Origin: Hyperoplus lanceolatus
Lineage: Eukaryota; Chordata; Actinopteri; Uranoscopiformes; Ammodytidae
Reading direction: 5' to 3'
Assembly: GCA_026929865.2 (NCBI GenBank)
Contig: CM049409.1
Location: 10,604,952-10,668,951, forward strand
Length of the DNA stretch: 64,000 bases
The position numbers and the translations under genes were made by a program. The notes under the pieces are model-generated. The model did no database searches and had not been told where the DNA came from. It was given only the letters and a program-made list of their open reading frames with translations. This document shows, in pieces, positions 38,031 through 51,664 of this stretch; the first letter of the stretch is position 1, and each line of letters begins with the position of its first letter.

Positions 38031-39401
38031 TATACTCTTATGTGGAACTATTCTGAACCCCCAGTTTTCCCCAAGATCTACCACCTGCTACCAATGTTGT
38101 GTTCTATGTGTTTCCACTTAACATAGCATTAGACACATGTTGTATTCCTGAACCACTTAACTGGTTTGGCAACAGGTACAATTAAACATTGCTCTACTCA
38201 CTGCGACATACTGTAAATCCAACGCACCCTTTGCACTGGGGAAATGTATTTAAACCCTCAGTGCCTCGCTCACTCTTTCTCCCCTGCCATGCCTGCTGCT
38301 GCAGTGCTCATTTGAGAGAGATGCTGCATAAAGAGTTTCATAAGCTCCCACATCCACCCCAGCATCAGCCTGCATTCCACTGAGTCCAAGTTTCCCTGGA
38401 GGGGGTATTGTTATCACTCCCAATTATCTGCAGAAGTCGATGTATGGTTATAGGGGCTGATGAGGTCACAGCCTGAGCCTACATGCCAAATATCTGTACT
38501 TGGACTGCCAACGACCATTATATCATCAGTAGGTCTCTATGTTGTTTTTGTCATTAATTAAACTATTTTGTCAACAAAATGTCAGAAAATAGTAAACAAT
38601 TACCCACAATCCCAATTACCATTTGCCCAAAACATTTTCACATGGCTTGTTTATCTTTCTGATAAGAGTCCAACAGCCAAAAGTAATCGATTTGAAATTA
38701 TATAAAACAGAGAGAGATTGACATTTTCGCCTGACTTCAATGATACATTTTTTTTAGGATTTATAATCTTATTTCCATTTGCTGACTGCTGAAATATTGT
38801 TTTGCTGTATTTTTCATGAATTATCTTGCCTCAACTGCTAAATCTTCCACAGGTGTAAACAGGGATTCCTAGTGTTTGCCTACATGAGCAGCTTGCTATC
38901 TGAGCAGGAGCGTTGAATTACTATTTATAATGTGATACTTAAGTACTTAAAATTAAGATTGTTTGCTTTTCTACCAGCTTACAGTTTGGCACCTGTAGAG
39001 CTTACAGAAACATGGTGTCTGGTTCAAGGATGCTTCGAAAGAGTTGCAGATGTTTGCAAACATAAGGGCACGAACAAGGGACCTCTAGATTCAGAGTGGC
39101 GTATGCTACCCCTCAGCCTCCAGTGAAGTACTTTGTAGAAGAGAAGGGAAGGAAGAGAATGAAAATAGTAGCAACATCACCTTGACTACCTATTGGCCAA
39201 TACTGTAGGAATCGAGGAGTAATTAGTGAGGCTGATCTCGTGATTGCTCCTGCGAGACCCCGACCAACATGTTTTATTTAATGGAATACAAAAGCGTCAG
39301 CCTCGTGGGGTGAAATGAGGAAGGGGCCTTATTATGCAGTATGTGGCCTGGTTATTTGTCCTGTTTTACTGTGCTATCGAGTCCTCATCCTGCGAGGTGA
39401 A

Positions 39402-39462
<61 letters not shown>

Positions 39463-42127
39463 TACATGAGTTGTGAGTGATACACTGTCAAAGTTTCCAC
39501 ATCAACTATAAAACTAAGAAAATCTCTGGGGTCAGGGTTCTATGAAACTAACATAAAATTCTGTTTTTCGTTATTGCACGACATGGCATCTGAGAAAAAC
39601 AGAATGAACAATATGGCTGTGTTGACAGCTCTGTAAAATTATAAATAAAAAGAATAAGAAGGGATGTGTCCGACTCCTTACACACTTTTTCGTAATTTGC
39701 TCTGCGCCTATTGTTTCCACATTTGAAGACTGACACCCACTGTGCCTTTAAGTGTTTGACTTTCACGCTGTTGCATTCAAGCTTTCCCTTCACTGTCATC
39801 TATAAAAGGCATTGTGCATCTCAAAATGGATACCTTTGTAAATGGTGACAAAATAATACTGAGAAAAAACAACTATACGTACTAAGAATAAAAGCAAAAG
39901 ATGTATACTGCAATAACACAGGCTCCAAGCTGTTCTCCTATGGCGAACGTGCAACAATAAAAAGGAAATTAAGCTATCTGTGCATGGGAGTTTTCAGCGT
40001 TTTCTTTCTAATTGTGTAAATAAACAGTGGTGTTGGGCTTCTCTGGGACCCCTCTGTCTCACCATGCCCTTGATGAGAGCTTCTGTAGGGGCAAATAAGG
40101 TTTGCATGAGAGAGGTCTAATCAGGCTATGACAAATCAGCCTCATTTCCAGCTTGTTTTTCATTTGGATAATGCTAGCCTCCTCTCTTAAGTGATAAAAC
40201 AACCTCTGTGGAGTGGTCTTTACACAGCCAGATTAAATGTGATCACCTTGCCAACACACCCTGGGAGATGGCCATGATTAACAGACAAAAGAGAATAATG
40301 ATAATCATATGCAGGATAATAGCCCATACCAAATGGCTGCATGATCTGTACATATATCACAGCGCATTTCCTACCCTAAAGGACACGGTTTTACCCTTTG
40401 GCTGGATTTACGCTGGGACAATCTGTTTTGTTAACCCCTGTTTGACCTAGATCTGATTGCTATTATCACAAGAAATGTCACAAAAGGATTCTAAGTTTGT
40501 TGTTTGTTTTCCTAGGCAATTGCATTTTTGTTTAAAGTGTGTGATTCCTTTAAAGTCAACTGAAGGGCTACTTAAAAAAACTTAAAAACACACAAGCAAG
40601 GTTGAAACCTCATGAATGTTACATCGAGGTTAATAACACTGAGCAAATATTAGCACAGCTTCAAACAACACAATCATGACTACATGAATCGGAGGGGAAA
40701 GAGTCGGCGGATGAAACATTGTAGAACCGCTTTATGAAAAACAGGTTTTCAATAAAAGTATGAAAGTAAGCAAGAACTTTAAGCGCTTCAAAAGCAAGTG
40801 AAAAATGAATGTATTTTGAAGTTGATTTGACGAGTATGTGTGCTTGTCTGTGTGCCCAAATATACACAGAAGCCGGGTGGTGGCAGAGTGAACAAATTGG
40901 TTGGACGAAAACCGTGCAATTCTGCGTGTAGGCCTATATACATTTTATATATGTCACTTAACGAAGGCCTGATCAGACCAGATTAGGCTGATGGCACAAC
41001 ACCAGAGCTTTATTCTCCCTCGTAAGCAAAGAGGGTTTTAGGTATTTATACGGGCTGTATATCTGCACCAGACAGGGCTTAAACAGCATGGCAGCATCCA
41101 ATGAATCAGAGGCAGTTCATGCGCTAAAGGAAAACCCAGCGAAATTAATTAGCATCTCAATTTGTGATCTATGCGAGACGGGCAGAGCAAGCATCCGGGT
41201 AACACCTCTGACAGGCTTTGGCAATACCCACAACCCTCAGGGAAATCGACCCTAGAAGAACTAATCCATATGAAGAGCGAGGTACATGATGACTAGAGAG
41301 GCAGAAACAGAGCACATTATTAGGCAGATAAATACAGGGCGGCAGAGAAGCGATATAAAAAAGTAATGAGAAAGAGTGAAATGAGAAGTGGATCTGGATC
41401 TTAACAGTCTATAATGAGATCAGCTCTTTAACACAGGAGGAATGGGAGAAGAAAATGCTAAAATAAACATGCAACAATGACTGTTTAGTATGGTACCAAT
41501 CTTAGTATTGGCAGCATAAACAGAAATTGAAGACAAGGAAGAAGGGAAACTGCGAATAGAGTCGTAGCCTTGGTAACTTTGTGCATCACATGTCAAGAAA
41601 CAAAAGGGGCTGCCAGGCATCTAATCCACTTTCCCCGTTGATGATTCCTGCCTTTTTTGGCACAATTACCGAGCGTGATGGAAGAGTCACACACTTCAGT
41701 ATATGTCCTGTCGTTTGTTATAAAGCATGTGGGGCAAATACCAAAGAGGCTGCATCTCTCACTGATGAATGGAAGACACAGAGCTGCTTCACTGCGGGTG
41801 GAGGAACCATTTTTCACATCGGAATCAACTCCCCTCGCCAAGCGTGTTGACAATTGCAATGAATTTGACTCAGGTTTTTAAGTAGCCCTCAAAGTGCTTA
41901 CACACTGCAGAGCCAAGAACAAGTTTACAGAAAGAAAAAAGAGGGAGAGGGGGGGGGGCAACTAAGCTCAACAAAGATAAAGTAACTATCATGTAAATAT
42001 GCACAATTTGAATTTGGGTATACTGTGTCCTTAAGGCTGCATTTGTTTGATTGGTCTTTAGAACAGTGGTAGATACAAAGAATATTTGAAGATAACAGGA
42101 TTCTTCGCTATTCCTTACTTTGTTCTA
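38031..42127. other. Unique DNA, no gene seen; candidate conserved non-coding parts
   Basis: No supported coding sequence. The parts at about 40080-40340 and 40960-41260 have AT-rich, ATTA/TAAT-dense, low-repeat sequence of the kind often seen in vertebrate conserved non-coding elements. This is an impression, not a comparison. Confidence 0.35.
39404..39458. repeat. (CA)n microsatellite
   Basis: Uninterrupted CA tract of about 55 bp. Confidence 0.95.
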
Positions 42128-42131
42128 CATA

Positions 42132-42715
42132 CACTCAACAAAAATATAAACGCAACACTTTTGTTTTTGCTCCCATTTTTCATGAGATGGACTTAAAGAT
42201 CTAAAATTCATTCCAGATACACAATATTACCATTTCTCTCAAACATTGTTCACAAATCTGTCTAAATGTGTGATAGTAAGCACTTCTGCTTTGCTGAGAT
42301 AATCCATCCCACCTCACAGGTGTGCCACATCAAGATGCTGATCTGACATCATGATTAGTGCACAGGTGTGCCTTAGACTGTCCACAATAACAGGCCACCC
42401 TGAAATGTACAGTTTTGTCTCACAGCAAAATGCAAGCAGTTGCAAGGCGAATCTTTGGTCTGAACTGGGCTTAAGGCACACCTGTGCACTAATCATGATG
42501 TCAGATCAGCATCTTGATGTGGCACACCTGTGAGGTGGGATGGATTATCTCAGCAAAGCAGAAGTGCTCACTATCACACATTTAGACAGATTTGTGAACA
42601 ATGTTTGAGAGAAATGGTAATATTGTGTATCTGGAATGAATTTTAGATCTTTAAGTCCATCTCATGAAAAATGGGAGCAAAAACAAAAGTGTTGCGTTTA
42701 TATTTTTGTTGAGTG
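42132..42715. mobile_element. Palindromic Tc1 derivative (Tc1 MITE)
   Basis: A 584-bp element of the same Tc1 family, flanked by TA (42130-42131 and 42716-42717). It consists almost entirely of the two terminal repeats: arms 42132-42374 and 42473-42715 (about 243 bp each) around a spacer of about 98 bp. No transposase sequence is left except the short stretch before its start codon. Part of the spacer (about 42432-42470) is not found in the other copies. Confidence 0.87.
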
Positions 42716-45700
42716 TATAAGATAACTAAAACTCTAGAGCTCCTTCAAAGAATACCAGAAGTTCTTTCAGATGAAGCACGCATATGATTTATGTTTTATT
42801 GCGCCAATGTATAGTTTTATTAATTAAGCTTAGCAAAAATTCAATGAGGAAGACTGACTAATTGCAGTCTCGTTCTCATTAAAAAGTTATCCCTGTCTGA
42901 CCCTGTTAACACTCTTGGAGTGTCTCTGCGCTATTCTCAGCTGACTATGAGCGTTTCACACCTCAAGCCTCTCCTATCATATTCACTATGATGACCTCCG
43001 TGAGCCAATCATCTCGTGGCTGTCAGATTTTTGAAACAGTCCTTCAACCCATTCACCTATACTTTCCCCACCACATCATCATTGTTCTCTGCACCACCTA
43101 TATGGCTTCACAACCCCCTCTGAATGCTATGACCCCATCAAGTCATAGCATATCACAAGCATATTAAATAAATGATTTAAAACTATGACGTATGAAACAA
43201 TAACGAACCATAATACCTGTATCTGCCAACTGCTTCAGTGATCGTGAAAAGAAAAAAAAGTTAGTTTTGGTTCCCTCGATGTATCATTTTGACTTTGTCA
43301 TCTAGTACATCCTGTAATATCCTTCAATATTGACTTAATTTACATTAAATCATTACGGAGATAATGCCAATTAAATGACCAGATAACAAACGTTGTTACA
43401 AGAATTCCATTTAACAACTATGGACAATCATTTCTCCAAGACAGTAGACACTTGAAAGTCTAACCTTTCAAACCAATACAGTTTGAAGATAGAATCAAAA
43501 CGCACTCAGCACATATGTTGTCCAATGGGAATATTTTCTACAGCGTAACCTGGCATGCACTGTAGATTACTTTTCATGGATGGCTGTAATCTAGGCTGAT
43601 ATCTCCCATATGTAATAAAAGGGAACCTCAAAAGGTTCTTTATTAATTACGTGGCCTGACTCTGGACTCTAGTGATTTCTGCTGAGTGGATAGAAAGACT
43701 CCCCTCCCTTTGATCATTACCTCTTTAGGGAAGGAGGTGAGGTCGTTTAGAAGCCAGATCCCTAAGGGTAAATTTAACGAGGGAATCGTCAAATCGGACA
43801 GCATGGTCAGATCCTGTTGCTGAAGCACTGCTGATCAAACTTAATGGCGGGATCATTACACCATGAGCCAGTGATGAGTCCCGGAACGAGCCCAGTATTG
43901 ACACCACACACTGATGAGGATGAAGACAGCTCCAGGGGGGAAATTAACGCTCTCCTGTAGACACTCCTTTGGCCTTCTGTATAAAAAAGACACCTTAACA
44001 TATTCTGCCTTCGAAAAACAAATGCCCCCATCATTAAGAGAGTCAGTGGTAGCCTCAAGGTTGAAACTGTGAGCTCATAGGATGAATTCCTCCGGCAAAG
44101 AAAGTAGATGGATTTGGATAACTTTCACTCAGCAAAGGCTGCTGATAATGACTTTTAGCACCAAGGTCTGTAAAGTGAACATTTCAAGCAAGCTGTTGTT
44201 GGGTCATGGTTATCAGCCACCAACAGACATATGCTTTCATAGTTTTTGTTCAAATGTAATATGTGGCATGGAGTATATTTATGGTTGTGTGACTTTGTTC
44301 CTTGCAGAACATTGAAAAAAAAGAATTGACAGATGGTATAAAACTACCATTGCAAGGCATTTACTGACCCATCCAACCACTCCCAGTCACCAAAATCTCA
44401 TACAGTATGATGCCCATAGCAAAAGAATACAATGCTTATATCTCTGTAATGTGCCTTTTCTGACAAACCTTTTGAGAAATAAGTGATTTGGTTCATGTCC
44501 AAATGTGGACTAGGGAGTAAGAATTGATGTTTTAGTGGAATGAAGGAAGTATGGGAGAGAGATGTTTAAATAATTTAAACATTTTATTAATGATAATTGT
44601 GCAAAATAAGGCAAAAAAATAAAGTCACTGCTCTGCAAGACAGTCTAAAGCTGAGCAGGCAGTGACCGATCCACAAGGGAAAATGGCACGATGTAAGATA
44701 AAGCAAAAGGGAAACTGAATGTTAAAACAAGAAATCTGAAGAAGTGGCCTCGGATAATGTCACAGTCATTTGCAACAGCATCAATAAAGCGGCTCAATAT
44801 GGTACTGTTTTCATCGGGCTAGGAATATCGACATCATCGTTCATTTATGCAACAAAAAAATAATTTATACAACAAAAAATGAAAACTTATATCATAATTA
44901 TATGCAAATGTATTAAAATGAAAATTACTGCCCAGCCGTAATGTGAAAATTAAAAAAAACAAAACAAAGCACCGTAATAAAGACATTTAAGTGTAATTAT
45001 GGCCTGTACCCAACAGATTTACTGAGCTATATTGCTCCCAGCACCACATTTATTGAGGCCACTTTATATATAAGAGCCTAATCCACCCCTCTTAAATTCA
45101 AAGTCCGTGGGTAAGTAATAATCAACCATAATCAATAATCAGCACCACACAGCTGCTCCAGGGTCAGCAAGCATCACAAGACATACACACCTCCAGTACT
45201 GTAGCTTAGCTCTCCCTATCTAAAGCCCAAAATTGATCCTATTGAAAACCAGTGCAAGCTGTAATCCATTTCTGCTGAGAGCAGCAAATACAAAACTTTA
45301 AAGCCCTCTTCCTTTTCAGCAACACAGCAGGATACACTCCATTCATACTGCAAATACAGTCAGGAATGCTGCAAAAAGGGTTACATTACGACGCAATAAA
45401 AGTCGCTGTGATAGGCTGTGCTGGATTGGAAAGGGTAAGAACAGCAATGGGTTAGTTTAAAATGGGATCCAAAAGCTATAATGGCATTGAAAGGACTGCA
45501 AATTGAGGATTGAAAGGAATTAGAGGACAACCAAGATTATTGTCGACACACCCAGAGAACCTTTTCTATTGAAAGCGCGGCCCTGATAAAGGAACACTTA
45601 ATCAGAGATTTACACTGGTAAAAGCAAAATCCTAAAAGCTGTGCGCCTGTTTCTCACTGAGGGTGGGATGACACTGAGCCTCTTCAAAAGCATACATGCA

Positions 45701-47026
45701 CACACCAACACAGAGAGCCAGACAAATGAGTTCAGTTTACAAACACATTAATGAGCAGAAAACACAATCCTTAACTGGCTCATAACAAAAGCTGCTATTA
45801 ACCTCCTTGACAATTTGGATTTGATGCCAGGCTGGAATTTTCAGCTTCGAAAAAAATAAGCAAAGTCCCCTCCAAATGTTCTTAAATGATTGAGAGCCGC
45901 TTGTCTCTCGGTCTCTGAAGGTTGAACAAACAGACGAATAATAAGCTATCACAATCTGCCCCCGAGAACTATTAAACATGGATGATGTGTTGGGATTAGG
46001 GAAGGTGGCTCAGAGGGGGACATCTTTTTTTGGCTTTTGGGGATAAGGTTGCCCCTGATCCTAGTTACGTCACATTAATATTGTTCCAATCAAATTCTGA
46101 GAAGCCTAGCATTAAAAAGAGAATAATTTGGCTTAAGTTTTTAATTCCACTTAGCTAACCAGAACAACTAAAACAGCTGTGTGGTCTCCATAGATTTCTC
46201 ACACGCACATTAAAAATTAAAGACAAACAAACCAATAACCGCCAGCCCTCAAAGCGTTGACATGGAAGGAGAGCACAAAAACACATGCGAGTTCCATCAC
46301 CATTTGTCCTGTGAGAACCAACAAAAGCAAGGCAGCATCTTTGCATTTCAGGCTGATGCATTCTCTCACCTATGGGAAAGGAAAAATAACTTGAGCGTGG
46401 TCATCATCATTGCTCGCTCTCTCAATCTTTTCCCTAACATACAACAAGGCTGAATATCCCTGTCACTCATCTGCATTTTACACACTATACATTATCACAT
46501 TTCACCACGCATTCGTGAAACGAGAGCGGTTCATTTAAATGAGAAGATGGCACTGCTCATTCATGATGACAACAACAAATTATGAATTCCCTTGTGAGTC
46601 AGAAATCTACATCTCTAAAGAGAAAAAGGAATTGCTTCAAAGATCCCCCTCAAGAGACTGATTTTATCATCAGAGCATCATGCTCCTGCATCATCCTGGA
46701 TAGTTACCAGCAAATTAAAACACATTTCCTTCTCCCTTCTTTTTCTCCCTTCTCAACAGGTGAACGGGGGAAATATGTTATCTCTCTCTCTCTCTCCAGT
46801 CGGGAGCAGTTGCCATATCAACCATTGCACTGGACCAAGGCATTAGATTACTTGGTCCGAGTGCATTCTGAAATAAGATAAATGGGTTTACCAAGATGTA
46901 AGAACAGTGCACCATGACCATATAGCATCACAGCTATCTTGGAGTCTTGTCATGGAGTTTTGGAAGAATGTAAATGCATTAACATGAAAGAATAACAGAA
47001 AAAAGCTAGTTCACACTCAATGAACT

Positions 47027-47028
<2 letters not shown>

Positions 47029-47068
<40 letters not shown>
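47029..47068. repeat. (CA)n microsatellite
   Basis: Uninterrupted CA tract of about 40 bp. Confidence 0.95.
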
Positions 47069-47069
<1 letters not shown>

Positions 47070-47735
47070 CCCTCACCTACAATGCACAAGCCTCTGACAA
47101 AAGCACAGACACTGTTTGTACCGCAATGAATGCAACTGTGTCCAACTGTTTCCATTTTTGGTGTTGTCAAAAGGAAGCTTTGTTATGGCAGTGAGTGGAC
47201 ATGCGGTGAGCCAGTGAGGGACATCTATTCAATGGGGAAATGCTTAATTTTTACCGCCTCTCTTCCTGGTTGCGCTGCCTGCCAGGGCATTGCTAAGAGG
47301 AAGCTTGCGCTGCCAGAAATGATGACATCGCCTTTGATAGACGTCCTCCTGCCGTCCAAGAGAAAAGGGAGAGATAGAGAGAATGATCTGAAACGTTGCC
47401 ACCTCCTCCTCCCTTGCTCCACTTGAGGCGATCTACTTCTCTTCTCTTCCTACTCATCTTTTTTGTATATTTTCATCTTGCCTTCGAGGCAACTTGATTG
47501 TGATACTGTTCTTTTATGGGAGAGATAAGTCCCAACACACTTACATTTTTTGTCCTGTTCTCTGTATTTGACCTCATGAAAATGTATCTCTTTTAAGCAT
47601 TTAATTTTAAAAAAAGTTTCTTGCCCAGGCTGCACCGGTTAGTGAAAGGACTGAAAATGGAGGTTCTAAGTGGCTGAAAATCACTAGAACCAATCTAATT
47701 TCAGCCCAAGGGTGGGTTGCTTTTTTAATCTTTTT

Positions 47736-47777
47736 TGTGAGTGTGAGTGTGAGTGTGAGTGTGTGTGAGTGTGAGTG

Positions 47778-47831
<54 letters not shown>
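47736..47831. repeat. Compound (GTGTGA)n-(GT)n microsatellite
   Basis: Several GTGTGA-type hexamer units run into a pure GT tract of about 50 bp. Confidence 0.92.
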
Positions 47832-47832
<1 letters not shown>

Positions 47833-49205
47833 GTTGTGTAATCTCTACCTGGATGGAGTCTTAGACACACTGTTACTAAGAGCAGCATACCTAAGAGCCA
47901 ACTACTCCATAGTTTTGAAGTTACTGGGTGGGTGTTGCTTTTTCCAGTGTGAAAATGTTCTCGACTGAAGAAGGGAAAATTGGCCGTGGTTTGAACTGAA
48001 GACATGATTCTATCTGTATTTGGGCAGTTTTTTATGTTGTTTAGATAAAATGAAGCTAAGCCCTCATGGCATTTTTTTATCTTTTCCCTTTAATTGAAAA
48101 ACAGAAGATAATCCTGAGGCATGATGCTTGGCTGGTATATCATTCCTTTTTCAAGAAAACATGCTGAGAATTGGGACACCGAAGGCTGTAATATATACAT
48201 GGAATTCCAAAAATGGATGAGAAAAAGCATTATGCAATTCCCTTATGTCAGAGGGAAAGGCATATGCTCAGACTATTCAAAGCCACTTGTCATGTGCTTT
48301 CACACCATAAGCCCATATATTAAAAAGGCATGCAGTTATCTTGAGGACACGGCTAAACCTGACCGGCCAATTAGCTTCTTATCAATGACCTCTGAAGACA
48401 CACTTAGTAGGCTCTTTGCTGTGCATGCTATCTATCAAATAGCTACACACAACACTAAATTAAAACAGCTATCTGTTTCCAAACAAGACTGTGTATGGGC
48501 CCTATTTTAACCTCTCAACAACAAGTGCAAAGAGGTATGTTTTGGGTGCACAAACTGTGTCTGCATCGCCAAGTAACCGTAATTGAATAATGTACTGTAT
48601 GTTCATATACTGTATGTGTAGCAGTTGAAAGCACATAAGGGCAGGGTGAAGTCAAATATACATTTAACCAGAAGCTCTGCTGATTAATAAATACACTCTC
48701 AGCCTGTCACATGACATGTCTCATCGCTCTGCAACATCGGAGCTTCTAGATAAATGGTGTGATTGTTGGGATGGTGCACAGTGGCACGTTGTAAAAACAA
48801 ATTTGCAGTCAAAGACAAATGGTATTTCTTTTAACAGGTATAAAATACCAGCGCTGTTTCTGTTATTAATGTTGAAAATAATTACATCAGATAAATGCAA
48901 ACTGCTTATTATTTAAATTATTTTTAACATGCATGTACTTTCTGGGGGGGGGGTAATATATTTTCTTTACATTTAAAGCAATATATTCATTAATTTGCTC
49001 CAAATATTTAGTGTTCACTTGTTTATGAAATAACCAAAAATGCAGTAGATTGTCATTTTGTTCCAAACAGACATGGTTTTTAAACATCTATTTCCACCAA
49101 AATGCTAACAATTAGCTTTGCACTGCCTCATTTGAATTAACCTCAACTTGCCTGTTGGCACTAAAATACCCAACATCCAACATAAAGCTACTGTATGTAT
49201 TTTAC

Positions 49206-50343
49206 TTATTTCTATGTTAAATCCTGTTATTCTGTAACACTTTTACATGCTGTCTCTGTTCCAAATTGTTTTGAATTTATCGCGCTAGAATTATCTTTAT
49301 CGTCAAATGATTGTTTTGTTGTAATTGGTGTGTATAGGCCCCCTTCAGCTGTAACTAGATCCTTAAACGATCTAGCACATATGCTCTCCAGTGATGTAAA
49401 TAGAGAGGTAATTGCGATGGGTGATTTTAACGTTGATTGGCTTTCTGGTGCCTCTGAACCTTTCAAAGAAATCTGTAGCAACGACACAATTAATAACTGA
49501 GCCCACAAGACCCAATCTAAAAAACCCAGCAAAATCAACTTTAGTCGATTTAATCCTATCAAATAAAACAAATAAAATAGTCTAAACTGGTGTTTTTGAG
49601 TTTGGGATTAGTGATCACTGCCCAGTGGCCTGTATTAGAAGTATTCATTTAAAAAGATCTCAACCTAAAATCGTAATTAAGCGTAATTTTAAAGGTTTTA
49701 ATGAGCAAGCCTTTTTAAGTGATCTCCGTCATAGTGACATTCAACTCACTACGGAAATTTCGGATGTTGAGTTAGCCTTAGACTATTTCATCAATACTTT
49801 CACCTCAATTATAAACAAGCATGCGCCCCTTAAAAAGCATAGAGTAAAAACATAGATCAAACCCCTGGTTTACAAGTGAACTGTCTGATTTATTTTCCGA
49901 AATAAATAAAGCATGGTCTCTAGCTAGACGCTCTGGAGATAATACCAATTGGACTATTTTTAGACAATTTAGGAATAAGTGCACAGCCATGGTCAGGAAA
50001 GCCAAATCTGAATATTACCTTGAATTAATCTCCAACTGATACTCTAACCCTGCACTATTTTGGAAAGCTGTGAACTATAATAATAACAATTCTAGCACAG
50101 TTCCCACTCGGATCAAATTAAATGGTCACACTCTCAATGATCAAAAAGAGATTGGCTTAGCTATTAATAAACATTTTGTCGCTGCTGGTCAACTCTTTCA
50201 GAATGGAGGATGTACACCTTCTACAACCAGTAGTAACGTACCGCCTGTCTCTCAAACTCCTATTTTCAGCCTTGATCTTCTTCCCACAAGTGTTATTGTA
50301 AATGCGCTCCTCGCCATCAACCCCAAGAAGTACATGGGAGAGG
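49206..50343 (+). pseudogene. LINE endonuclease domain and linker, broken
   Basis: This encodes the C-terminal part of the apurinic-type endonuclease that nicks the target. The frame from 49206 to 49497 has FIALELSL, VIGVYRPPSAV and IAMGDFNVDWL, in which GDFN is a conserved catalytic motif. After a frame break near 49497 the sequence continues with STLVDLILSNK (around 49540) and GISDHCPV (around 49608-49630), the conserved SDH end of the domain. The linker frames at 49625-49855 and 50070-50343 lead into the RT. Several stops or frameshifts lie between these blocks, so this half is dead. Confidence 0.82.
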
Positions 50344-50670
50344 CAGACCCGTCGCCAGACCTCAGTCTTAAGGGGGGCATATGAAATGCATAAGGGGGCA
50401 CAATTATTATTAGCCTACAGTACGTATATTTTTAATAGTCCTATACTCTATTCGCGCAGCACGTAATCATCACGTTAAACTAACCAACAGCGGTAGCCTA
50501 TAGCCTACAACATCAGTCCTAATAATTTAAAGCAATACATTACATAGAAGCAATGTTATGAATATCCATAAAACACTTGACTATTCAACATATTAGATGT
50601 AGCCTAACACCAGACGCATATCTCAAACATTGCATTTTAAAGCAGTCAGAGGGATATGATATGCATTGCC

Positions 50671-50673
<3 letters not shown>

Positions 50674-50743
<70 letters not shown>
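50674..50743. repeat. (CA)n microsatellite inside hAT element
   Basis: Uninterrupted CA tract of about 70 bp lying within the hAT insertion. Confidence 0.95.
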
Positions 50744-50745
<2 letters not shown>

Positions 50746-50759
50746 TAGCCTACTTTGAG

Positions 50760-51130
50760 TGGAGGCAGGGCTGTGCTCTCTCCAGTCCCTTCTGTCAGTA
50801 CAGCGGGAGGCGGCGTTTCTCCGAGCTCAACCTCCTCATCAACATATCTCGGCCTCCGGGTTCAGAGCAGCCAGTGCGCCTATGAGCTCGCTACTGCGCT
50901 CTCCAAAACGCGCATCCAGCTCTCCTTGCACAGCATCAATAACACTGTAAAATACTCTTGAACTCAGTCTTTTCGTCTATGTCACTTTGTGACGGACCAA
51001 CTGTTTCCTCAACTGCAAATCCGCGGAGGTTCTTGTAAATTGTGCGTCTTCTCGGCCGTTCTCCGGCACAGCCTCGATGGCCGTGGCTGGAGGAGCGCAG
51101 AGTTCCCACAGAGCAACACTGTGGCTTCAC
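50760..51130 (-). pseudogene. Decayed hAT transposase fragment
   Basis: On the minus strand, about 51130-50948 reads a 64-codon frame ending in KTEFKSILQCY. Just after it another frame reads IDAVQGELDARFGERSSELIG, which resembles the conserved D-x-x-x-x-EL-x-x-RF segment of the zinc-finger-type hAT transposases. The junction TTTTACAG|TGTTATT looks like a splice acceptor, so the offset between the frames may be an intron or a frameshift. Only a small part of a normal (over 500 residue) transposase is present, so it cannot be active. Confidence 0.55.
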
Positions 51131-51664
51131 GCAATCAGAAGTGTCACCGCGCTGAACAAGTCCATAATTTCGGATTGTAGTCTGTCATGCGGCTCGCAAA
51201 GTGACAACAGTTTGACGATCCGATTTGGCAGAGGAGACTGTTGGTGGGCTTTTCAACCATTACCGAATATCGATTATGATGAACTAGAAATGAAATAGTA
51301 AGCCGGCGAAAACTCATCCAGCTTCACTCTCAAAAATGCGCGGTAACTGTTGAGCGGCTGCATTGACGTATTACGTAGGCCTACGTAGCCTCACTTTCTT
51401 TCCAGTAAGGCCGTGATAGGCTGTTGCAGTGTAGATAGACTCCCATCAATCAAACAAAATCACACCATTGTTTATTGATATTTTAAATGTTTTGATGATA
51501 AAGAATGCAACATTAGTATTTATCAACACAAAATGAGCTACTATGATAGTATAAAATAAAAATGAAAATATTTTTTTTGAGAGATCTGTGCCCCAAGTGG
51601 GGGGGCACAACCATTTCTGGAGGCGGGCCCGGCCCCCTATGGCCCGCCCATAGCGACGGGTATG

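Larger units (their letters stand above)
42718..49194. other. Unique DNA, no gene seen
   Basis: Long stretch with no supported gene. It contains the CA tract at 47029-47068 and the GT tract at 47736-47831. A 129-codon frame at 48121-48510 has no domain. AT-rich, ATTA-dense parts near 44560-45000 and 46500-46700 could be regulatory, but this cannot be shown here. Confidence 0.45.
50344..51664 (-). mobile_element. hAT element inserted in the LINE
   Basis: A 1321-bp insertion bounded by the exact 8-bp duplication GGGAGAGG (50336-50343 and 51665-51672), the hAT signature. The terminal repeat is CAGACCCGTCGCC at the left and, as complement, CATACCCGTCGCT at the right. Sub-terminal sequence is G/C-rich (GGGGGCA, GGCCCGCC), as in the zinc-finger-type hAT group of fishes. 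Joining the two flanks restores the LINE reading frame, which confirms the boundaries. A CA microsatellite lies inside, and minus-strand transposase remnants are recognisable. Confidence 0.88.

Noticed and set aside
48121-48510. A 129-codon frame as a possible small gene
   Set aside because: No homology that I can name and no signals; it sits in plain AT-rich DNA.
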